In this document: piece after piece, positions 1-6,527 of the stretch
Layout: every line of letters begins with the position of its first letter
How positions within the stretch are numbered: position 1 is the stretch's first letter
NCBI GenBank assembly: GCA_021160355.1
Contig: JAGHCS010000088.1
Span: 1 to 8,436, forward strand
Length of the DNA stretch: 8,436 nucleotides
Origin: Candidatus Cloacimonadota bacterium
GTDB taxonomy: Bacteria > Cloacimonadota > Cloacimonadia > JGIOTU-2
Reading direction: 5' to 3'
Translations under genes and position numbers: made by a program
Notes under the pieces: generated by a model
The model's input: the letters and a program-made list of their open reading frames with translations, nothing else
Told to the model about the DNA's origin: nothing
Databases searched by the model: none

Positions 1-1
1 C

Positions 2-58
2 ATTAACTCCGAAAATTGTCTTTTTGCCTTAATAAATAAAATAGCGGAGATGCTATGA
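2..58 (+). CDS. Possible 3' end of an upstream gene (partial)
   Basis: A frame stays open from base 2 to a TGA at 56-58 and would encode the C-terminal residues INSENCLFALINKIAEML. The TGA overlaps the ATG of the following lyase gene in an ATGA arrangement, the same geometry seen between the lipoprotein and barrel genes downstream. That suggests a co-transcribed, translationally coupled upstream gene cut by the window edge. Eighteen open codons are weak evidence alone, and the other two frames hit stops early. No family can be named from so short a tail. The stretch could equally be plain 5' untranslated sequence. Confidence 0.4.
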   Translation: MNSENCLFALINKIAEML

Positions 59-2664
59 AAAATTATAAAATATTTTTTATGTTAATTTTGTTAATCTTAC
101 TTTCAGGTTTATTACATGCCCAGGGTGCATGGCATCCTGAAAAAACTTACTGGCCAAGAACACTTATTGACAGCAGTCAAACAGCTATCAATGAAGTAAA
201 AGCAAGGGTTACAGTTGAGCCATACCTTTCAATTTATAATGATATTAAAACAAAGTCCGACGTAGATTATGCTGCCTGTACAACGGAAGTTCAAAAAGCG
301 GTCGTTGCGCGCTGTGCGGCATTTCGGTTCTTTATCGATGAAGTCACAGAGTACGGTGACAAAGCTGTTGATTATCTCCTCGTAATGCAAAGGGAATCTT
401 ATGCAAATCTAGAAGAACAATACAAAAATATTCTCTGGGATTCTGAAATGCTTTCACTCGCATGTATTGCTTATGATTTTTTAAAAGGTAATGATTACAA
501 CTTTGCTGGAGTCGAAGCAACGGTTCGTGCTAAAATCCAGGATATTGCTGCTGATATGTACTATGATCTGGTTTCAAGTTCTCCATGGTCGGGATTGCAT
601 CTTATGTGGCAAGTCGGTTTTGGCGAGCAGATAAACTATGGCGTGAAATTCGCATCTGCTCTCGGTATGTGTGCAATAGTTCTCAATACAGAGACCACAT
701 CCGATACAGACAAACAACCGCAAACCTGGATAGATTATGCAATGCAGAAAACAGACCTGCAGTTCAACGACTGGCTTGTGAATGAACAAGGCATGTGGGC
801 GGAAGGTCCTCACTACCTCACTTTCACTGCTTCAAGTTTTTTACCCTTTGCGCTTTCACATAATAATTTTGTAAATGGACAATCTGAAGATTATGGTGGT
901 GAATTCCTGCCCCCACTCACACAGAATGCGAACTTCCAGGCAATAACAGAATGGGGAATCAAAATTCGTCAACCAAACGGCGCTCGTCCAAATTTTGATG
1001 ACAGTTTTCTCAATCCTTTCTTCTTCAATGGCATGCTTGCACCGATATATACCAATGATGTACTTGCATGGGATTTCGTTGATAGTTCTGAACCTTATTT
1101 TGTAGGTGCTACTTCTGATAATATTAATGTTGAAATGATATGCACTTTTGACGATACTGCTTTTCCCGGTACAACACCTCCCGATTTCCCACCTACACAA
1201 ATTATGCCGGATGCCGGACAAGCTGTATTTCGCAGCGATTGGGGAGAAGATGCAGTTTATATGTGTGCGCTTGCAGAGAATGGACAGGCAAGAGAAGGTG
1301 GTCATACACACGAACACCCCGATAACGGCAGCTTTATTATCTATGCGTTGGGAGAACTTCTCGCAATGGATTCCGGCTATATCAGTTGGGATAAAAGAGA
1401 TAGTGTTCGCTATGCCAAAAATCATAGTATGATACTGGTGGATGGAGAAGGTCCACCTGCAGCCACGCTTACTACCGCAGAAGGAACGGATGCAATCATA
1501 AGTGCTAACTACGATACTGACGGCTTAGATTATGCCCAGATATTGACCAACTACCAAGATACAGATTTCTCTCGAATGTTCACTTTCATTAACGATTCTT
1601 ATTTTACGATAACAGATATGATTAGCTCATCATCAACTCATGATTATTCATTTCTCCTTCACGGCAATGGTGGAGGTTCGACAGGGAACAGCTTCTCAAT
1701 CGGGACAAACGGTTCGGTATATTCGGTTAATGATGTTGATCTGAACTTCTTTATCAATTCCGTACATCCGATAATTCTCGATAATTATGATGATTATCAT
1801 GATGATGGAACATATGATGTGCCAGCAACCCATACAGTTACCATAGCGCAGGTAAACGCTCAATACGGACTGTTTACATCCTTCCTTATACCTACACTGG
1901 CAACTACAGAAGATATTACCTATACCCCAATTAGTACTGACAGCACTTGTGGAGGTATGATAGAAATGGGTAGTGAGCAAGCAATCCATATGGGAAATGG
2001 TAGCAATTCTCTGCAAACCGTAAACTTTTTCGGAACTTCCCTTGGGTATGATTCTATGGTGCTTCATGTTGCGAGGACCGATGATATTCCTCGAAATATC
2101 CAACTCACCTATGGTCAAACATTCAATTATGGCAGCACACCCCTCATCTATAGTGATGTAGACAACATTATTGCTTTGAATATCGGTGCAACCTCTGCTG
2201 ACGGATATGTGGATGAAGCGTGTACAATCGAATTCTTTACCGGGAATGAGCCCTCTGCTGTTACGGGCGGTACTTTAATCGGATTTTCCCAAGGTGTCTC
2301 AACCATTTCATTCGACTATTCAAGCAATTTCACAATTGATGTAGTCTGGTCTTTGGACTATGCGGTAAATCCTGATCCTACGCAAAATAACTATGATCTA
2401 TCTATATTTCCAAATCCCTTCAACCAGACCAACGAGATATCCTTTACTCTTGCTGTTCCACAAAATGTGAAAATCGAAGTATTTAATCTTAAAGGACAAA
2501 AAGTCACGGTTCTTACTAACGAAGATTACGGAATCGGTTCTCATTCAGTAATTTGGGATGGGAAAAACCAGTCCGGCAAGAAAGTGGCTAATGGAACATA
2601 TTTATATAAAATATATTTTGATAAAGGCGATACAATATTAAGAAAAGTAAATATCTTAAAATAG
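55..2664 (+). CDS. Secreted heparinase II/III-like polysaccharide lyase with FlgD-like C-terminal tail
   Basis: Probable uronic-acid polysaccharide lyase, exported across the inner membrane and likely delivered to the cell surface. Residues 1-23 form a signal peptide with likely cleavage near LLHAQ. Residues of about 30-350 look like the helical toroid domain and include EGPHY (250-254), whose Tyr254 matches the family's catalytic tyrosine. Residues of about 385-680 are the beta-sandwich part. They carry the heparinase II/III signature HTHEHPDNGSF (417-427), then MDSGY (438-442) and KNHSMILVDG (455-464). From recalled PL17/PL21 structures, His421, Asp439 and His457 fit the zinc site, and His419 fits a catalytic position. 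A further beta-rich stretch (about 690-770) leads through a short linker to a FlgD-like tail (780-869). At 869 residues it is longer than usual lyases because of these additions. GGAG at 46-49 lies 5 bases before the chosen ATG. The substrate (alginate, heparin-like or other) cannot be read from the sequence. The lyase fold is well supported, activity less so. Confidence 0.85.
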   Translation: MKNYKIFFMLILLILLSGLLHAQGAWHPEKTYWPRTLIDSSQTAINEVKARVTVEPYLSIYNDIKTKSDVDYAACTTEVQKAVVARCAAFRFFIDEVTEYGDKAVDYLLVMQRESYANLEEQYKNILWDSEMLSLACIAYDFLKGNDYNFAGVEATVRAKIQDIAADMYYDLVSSSPWSGLHLMWQVGFGEQINYGVKFASALGMCAIVLNTETTSDTDKQPQTWIDYAMQKTDLQFNDWLVNEQGMWAEGPHYLTFTASSFLPFALSHNNFVNGQSEDYGGEFLPPLTQNANFQAITEWGIKIRQPNGARPNFDDSFLNPFFFNGMLAPIYTNDVLAWDFVDSSEPYFVGATSDNINVEMICTFDDTAFPGTTPPDFPPTQIMPDAGQAVFRSDWGEDAVYMCALAENGQAREGGHTHEHPDNGSFIIYALGELLAMDSGYISWDKRDSVRYAKNHSMILVDGEGPPAATLTTAEGTDAIISANYDTDGLDYAQILTNYQDTDFSRMFTFINDSYFTITDMISSSSTHDYSFLLHGNGGGSTGNSFSIGTNGSVYSVNDVDLNFFINSVHPIILDNYDDYHDDGTYDVPATHTVTIAQVNAQYGLFTSFLIPTLATTEDITYTPISTDSTCGGMIEMGSEQAIHMGNGSNSLQTVNFFGTSLGYDSMVLHVARTDDIPRNIQLTYGQTFNYGSTPLIYSDVDNIIALNIGATSADGYVDEACTIEFFTGNEPSAVTGGTLIGFSQGVSTISFDYSSNFTIDVVWSLDYAVNPDPTQNNYDLSIFPNPFNQTNEISFTLAVPQNVKIEVFNLKGQKVTVLTNEDYGIGSHSVIWDGKNQSGKKVANGTYLYKIYFDKGDTILRKVNILK
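2392..2661 (+). other. FlgD-like/type IX-like C-terminal sorting domain of the lyase
   Basis: Residues 780-869 of the lyase form the roughly 90-residue immunoglobulin-like tail common on secreted proteins of Cloacimonadota, Ignavibacteria, Marinimicrobia and related FCB lineages. The visible landmarks are IFPNPFNQTNEISFTL at the start, VKIEVFNLKGQKV, then HSVIWDGKNQSGKKVANGTY, YLYKIYF and the terminal KVNILK. In Bacteroidota such tails direct type IX secretion and are then removed or linked to the surface. The same role here is inferred from similarity, because no secretion machinery is encoded in this window. Confidence 0.82.
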
Positions 2665-2672
2665 GAGAATAT
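2663..2672 (+). promoter_or_regulatory. Ribosome binding site of the lipoprotein gene, overlapping the lyase stop codon
   Basis: AGGAG at 2663-2667 is followed by a 5-base spacer (AATAT) and the ATG at 2673. Its first two bases are the last two of the lyase TAG stop (2662-2664). A ribosome finishing the lyase therefore sits on this site, which supports operonic expression and fixes the start codon. Confidence 0.75.
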
Positions 2673-5600
2673 ATGAAAAAAAATTATTTCTTTCTACTCC
2701 TCTCAGTCCTGCTACTGATTTTTAGTTCATGTACGATAAAGAAATGGGATCCACCGGAATGGGATGTCACTCTGGAAATTCCCGTGATCAACAAACGAGT
2801 ATATATGCACGAGCTTGAAGACACAACGGATACATATATTATTCGGTTAGACAACGACACCCTCTTCTTTTCCATGTCTGAGGACATTGAATCTAAAAAT
2901 GTGGGTGATGAACTCAAGGTGGACGGAAAGACCGAAACCATGGATAAAGAAATTGGTGATGAATTGTCAATGGAAGATCACCAAGAAATATTCACTATTG
3001 AAGTTGGGGACAGTCTAAAACTTGATGGCAGGTCAGATTCTTTTTCCACAGAAATTGGCGACAAACTTGAAATTGCTTCCAGGATAGAGAATTTTTCTGT
3101 TGAAGTTGGTGATAGTCTTAAAATACCACCTCAATCTCGAAGTTTTTCCAACCAGCTTGAAAGAATCGAAGTTGATGAAACCGGTAATTCCGATGCAATA
3201 GTATATGTCCTTGATTTTGCCCGTTCAGCAATACCTGGTGCAGGTCCAATCTATAATACACCAATTCCTCCAATTTATAATTTTCCACCTTTTGATACAA
3301 CCTTTTCTGTGTTTGAGAATGAGAATATTGACTATGTGGTAATTGATTCGGGTTTTGCATATATCGATTTTACAAATAATTCAGAAATTCCATTGAGCTC
3401 AACAAATCCAAATCACTATATGATTCTTGAGATTTATAGCGGCGCTGCCCCAACTCTTGATGATCCAATAATTACTCATGAGATCGATCATAAAATTGCA
3501 GCTGGTGAAACAGAACAAATTGAGTTGGATCTTGCTGGAGCCCAAGTTTATCAAGATAATTATCTTCGTGTAATTCTTTCTACAGATGGCACGGGTGGTC
3601 AACCGATCGATGTGCTTGAAACTCATAATTTCTATGTTACATTCAGAGTCTCTGAAATGACCGTTAGCGAAGCATCTGCAAAACTACCTGCAGAGAGCAT
3701 CCAACACAATGATGCAATTTCTATACTTGATAATGATGTTCAGGTTGTTTATGCCAAAATATCCGAATGCTTTGGAAATATCAAAATAGATAACTATCTT
3801 CCGATTGATGCAAAAGCAACTATTGATTTTGTTGAATTATTAGATAATACAGGTTCACCACTGCATATAGAATTCGATATTGGACAGAGTCCACCATCCA
3901 ATATCGAAGAACTAAACCTTGCTGGATATGAGATTGTTGCAAACAATAAAGCAGTATTGGACTCACTTCATTTCTCTTATAACATTTTAACTTATCCGAC
4001 AACAGGTTTTGTACAGATAAACACTTCCCAATATGTTGATTGTTACATAGATTTTGAGAAAATGTGGTTTGAAAATATATCCGGATATGTTGATCAAAGC
4101 TTCTCAAAGGACGACAACTTCTCCATTGCAGATGATACTGGTGAGATAATTCTTGAGGAAGCTCTGATAAGATCAGGAAACCTTAGTATTGACCTCTCAG
4201 GTTTATCTTTCAGCCCGGAAATCACTATCCAATTCGATGAAATCTTAGTTCCCCCCACCTATACACAACCCCTTATCATAACCAATAGTGATTTTGATAA
4301 TTATAATTTTGCTAACCATAAATTTGTGGTCACTCCCGATCAACTAGTCCATTATCATATTGATGTACAAATGCCCGGTCAAACAGAACAAATTACAATA
4401 ACAAATACCGATGAAGTAAATGCAACCATAAATTTAAGTGAGTTCATTTTTGAAGAAGTTACAGGAACTCTTAACAATAAATCGTTTGAAGATGATGACG
4501 CTATCTCGATTATTGATGATACAGGTGAAATCACTCTTCAGTATGCGAAGATTAAAAGTGCTGAAAATAGCTATGTCTTTTTCCATAATGATTTTCCATA
4601 CACGATGGACGGATCAGTTACTTTCCAGGAATTAAAATTACCTTCCGGTTTACCATATAATTTTAATTTCTCAATCCCATCTAATGACACATACCAACAA
4701 GATCTTGAGTTGGCTAACTGTACGATCGAAAGTGGTAAAAGTGTTGATTCGCTTCACTACTCCTTTGATGTAACCCTGAATGGTACAGGTTCTATCAATT
4801 ACTCGGATAGTGTTTTTGCAGAATTCAATCTTGGTGAAATGTATTTCGAAGAAGTAGAAGGTATGATCGATAAAAAATTTACTAAAGAAGGATCAATATC
4901 TGCGGAGGATTCTACTATTACTCTGCAACGTGCTGAAATAAGAAGCGGAAACCTTGTTGTTGATTTTTCCGGCATAGAATTGGAATCACCTACTACGGTA
5001 AGATTGACAATTGATGAAATATTGACACCTCCACCGTATTCTGTTCCTGTCGATATAATAATTTCGGATAACTTCAGTCATTTTGAATATGATTTTGCTG
5101 ATCATATTATTGAACCCACAGCAGATTCTCTCAAATTGAATTATTCAGCTGAAGTTGAAATCGATCAGAGTATTTCCCTAAGTTCAAGCGATGTTGTTAC
5201 TGCAGATATACTTTTAAGCGACCTTATATTTAATAGTGTAACAGGAAAATTCAACTCAATGACGATCGAGGATGAGAAAGCTGTCGAGGTAGATTCCACT
5301 GGAGAATATTTACTGTGCTTCGCAGAAATTGATAGCTGTGATGTAATGGTCAGTATTCCGGAAGCACATTATACACTTCCATTCGGAGCTCAAATAGAAA
5401 TAGTATTTGAAGAAATATTTGATGAATTTGGTGATACCCTGAAGATCGATCTTTCCTGCCCAGGTGACACTACCTTCTCATTTGCCGGCTATTCTATTGG
5501 TGGCGATCCATTTTCGACAGTACCGATCGACTCGCTTCACTACTCCTACAATGTGACAACCGAAGCCACACAGGGATATGAAACGGTTTATTATGAAGAT

Positions 5601-6527
5601 GAGGTCCGGGCTGAGATCGAGATAGGGGAATTATTGTTCAGTTTAATAAAAGGCATTATCGATCATAAGCAATTTAAGATGGATGATATCGAGGAAGAAC
5701 TGGATTTTGCAGATATGCCTGATAGTATTGCAAATGTCATGATGTTCCAGAATGCTGAACTTCACCTTGATGTATATAATGGGACCGGTTTTAACTGCTG
5801 GCTCAATATCGATATGATCGGAAGCAATGATGAAGGAGATACTGTCACGATCCATATTGATGAAGAGAGTGGCACGATTTATCCTGACCAGATGAACCAT
5901 ATTGTCGTTACAGAAGGTGTGTCCGAAATGCTCAGTATTGTGCCGAAACGAGTACAAGCTATCTCTCCTTATGCCATTATCGGAAATGGTGTGAGTGTCG
6001 GCTCGATCACGAGGCAAGACTCCATTAGCGGGTCCTACACATTGGAGACACCTTTCAAATTCATTATTAATGATCATACAGTGCAGCTTGATTCTCTGAC
6101 CCATATGGAGGTCGATAAAGATGCGCGCGATGCAATTCGTGATAACCTGAATGGAGTAACCATGAATCTCACTGCTGAGAATCTTCTGCCGTTTGGTTCA
6201 AATATAGAGATCAATTTTGCCGCAGACTCGACCGAAGTGTGGATCAATCCCGAGCTTGTTATCGATTCTTTCTATGTGGAACCTGCAACCATCGATCCTG
6301 TTCATCATACGAGCGGAGAGGTAGTAGTGAGCAATATAGAAATAGAACTGACTCATGAACACGGCGATTTCAGTGTATTTGAAAATCCCGATGTGTATGT
6401 GGGATTCAAAATGCACTTGATTGGAACAGGCGGCGAGGTCGTGATCATTAGAGGTTCAGACAATTTGAGGGTATTCGGATATGTCAGTGTGGATGTTCAT
6501 GTTAAGGAAGCAGGAGGTGAAAAATGA
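2673..6527 (+). CDS. Large repeat-containing lipoprotein of unknown function
   Basis: I do not recognise a named family. The N-terminus is a lipoprotein signal peptide with lipobox FSSC and lipidation at Cys20, so the mature protein should be membrane-anchored, probably on the outer membrane. Next comes a conserved-looking segment WDVTLEIPVINKRVYMHEL (31-49). Residues 77-161 are five exact-length 17-residue repeats (VGDxL type). Residues 162-329 are a non-repetitive, probably beta-rich region. Residues 330-987 are five long repeats alternating between two types, recognisable by FEEVxG at the start, DDTGEI, AxIRSG and DSLHYS. Residues 988 onward begin like another repeat and then diverge to a unique C-terminus. 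The protein is acidic and appears to be nearly all beta-strand. It lies between a secreted lyase and an outer-membrane barrel, with 8-base and minus-4-base gaps. A surface stalk, ligand-binding or barrel-partner role is possible but unproven. GC content is lower in the repeat region than in the C-terminal third. Confidence 0.9.
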   Translation: MKKNYFFLLLSVLLLIFSSCTIKKWDPPEWDVTLEIPVINKRVYMHELEDTTDTYIIRLDNDTLFFSMSEDIESKNVGDELKVDGKTETMDKEIGDELSMEDHQEIFTIEVGDSLKLDGRSDSFSTEIGDKLEIASRIENFSVEVGDSLKIPPQSRSFSNQLERIEVDETGNSDAIVYVLDFARSAIPGAGPIYNTPIPPIYNFPPFDTTFSVFENENIDYVVIDSGFAYIDFTNNSEIPLSSTNPNHYMILEIYSGAAPTLDDPIITHEIDHKIAAGETEQIELDLAGAQVYQDNYLRVILSTDGTGGQPIDVLETHNFYVTFRVSEMTVSEASAKLPAESIQHNDAISILDNDVQVVYAKISECFGNIKIDNYLPIDAKATIDFVELLDNTGSPLHIEFDIGQSPPSNIEELNLAGYEIVANNKAVLDSLHFSYNILTYPTTGFVQINTSQYVDCYIDFEKMWFENISGYVDQSFSKDDNFSIADDTGEIILEEALIRSGNLSIDLSGLSFSPEITIQFDEILVPPTYTQPLIITNSDFDNYNFANHKFVVTPDQLVHYHIDVQMPGQTEQITITNTDEVNATINLSEFIFEEVTGTLNNKSFEDDDAISIIDDTGEITLQYAKIKSAENSYVFFHNDFPYTMDGSVTFQELKLPSGLPYNFNFSIPSNDTYQQDLELANCTIESGKSVDSLHYSFDVTLNGTGSINYSDSVFAEFNLGEMYFEEVEGMIDKKFTKEGSISAEDSTITLQRAEIRSGNLVVDFSGIELESPTTVRLTIDEILTPPPYSVPVDIIISDNFSHFEYDFADHIIEPTADSLKLNYSAEVEIDQSISLSSSDVVTADILLSDLIFNSVTGKFNSMTIEDEKAVEVDSTGEYLLCFAEIDSCDVMVSIPEAHYTLPFGAQIEIVFEEIFDEFGDTLKIDLSCPGDTTFSFAGYSIGGDPFSTVPIDSLHYSYNVTTEATQGYETVYYEDEVRAEIEIGELLFSLIKGIIDHKQFKMDDIEEELDFADMPDSIANVMMFQNAELHLDVYNGTGFNCWLNIDMIGSNDEGDTVTIHIDEESGTIYPDQMNHIVVTEGVSEMLSIVPKRVQAISPYAIIGNGVSVGSITRQDSISGSYTLETPFKFIINDHTVQLDSLTHMEVDKDARDAIRDNLNGVTMNLTAENLLPFGSNIEINFAADSTEVWINPELVIDSFYVEPATIDPVHHTSGEVVVSNIEIELTHEHGDFSVFENPDVYVGFKMHLIGTGGEVVIIRGSDNLRVFGYVSVDVHVKEAGGEK
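2901..3155 (+). repeat. Five tandem 51-base (17-residue) repeats in the lipoprotein
   Basis: Residues 77-161 divide into five gap-free 17-residue units: VGDELKVDGKTETMDKE, IGDELSMEDHQEIFTIE, VGDSLKLDGRSDSFSTE, IGDKLEIASRIENFSVE and VGDSLKIPPQSRSFSNQ. The shared pattern is [VI]GDxL near the start, with Glu or Gln at position 17. Position 1 alternates Val, Ile, Val, Ile, Val. A degenerate sixth unit may precede them at residues 60-76, keeping Asp and Leu at positions 3 and 5. The DNA copies have diverged, so protein-level selection rather than recent duplication keeps the period. The strand-turn pattern suggests a regular beta structure, which is an inference. Confidence 0.85.
3660..5633 (+). 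repeat. Five long alternating repeats (types 1-2-1-2-1) in the lipoprotein
   Basis: Residues 330-987 divide into units at 330-464, 465-591, 592-723, 724-851 and 852-987, with lengths 135, 127, 132, 128 and 136. Units 2-5 begin with an aromatic or hydrophobic residue, Phe, two or three variable residues and Gly (WFENISG, IFEEVTG, YFEEVEG, IFNSVTG). Early in each unit comes a DDTGEI-like motif and then AxIxSG. Units 1, 3 and 5 share DSLHFS/DSLHYS late in the unit (Asp430, Asp692, Asp953, spaced 262 and 261). Units 2 and 4 instead share IRSGNL and DEILxPPxY (Asp522, Asp781, spaced 259). The exact edges are my choice. A sixth, degenerate unit seems to start at residue 988 (LFSLIKG). Confidence 0.8.
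6512..6527 (+). promoter_or_regulatory. Strong ribosome binding site and ATGA stop-start overlap for the barrel gene
   Basis: AGGAGGTGA at 6512-6520 is a near-perfect Shine-Dalgarno sequence, with AGGAGG six bases before the ATG at 6524. The start overlaps the lipoprotein's TGA stop (6525-6527) as ATGA. This indicates translational coupling and fixes the barrel's start codon. Confidence 0.85.

Noticed and set aside
17..43. TTGTCT followed by TAAAAT before the lyase as a promoter
   Set aside because: The spacer is only 15 bases, and the predicted start of transcription would fall on or after the ribosome binding site, so it would not make a usable leader.
856..1425. A 189-codon antisense open frame inside the lyase gene
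   Set aside because: It lies wholly opposite a well-supported enzyme domain, its translation is Cys/Ile-rich with no recognisable domain, and it has no good ribosome binding site or context.
1696..2118. A 140-codon antisense open frame with Ile-rich runs
   Set aside because: The Ile runs are the reverse complement of Asp/Tyr codons in the lyase (around 1780-1810), so this is a shadow frame.
5643..6104. A 153-codon antisense open frame inside the lipoprotein gene
   Set aside because: It is the mirror of GAT/ATC-rich coding sequence, low in complexity and without a start context. The plus-strand frame is continuous and coherent.
2673..6527. The lipoprotein as a SusD-like glycan-binding protein
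   Set aside because: SusD proteins are helix-rich and about 500-600 residues. This protein is beta-rich, repeated, 1284 residues long, and has no SusC-type TonB transporter beside it.
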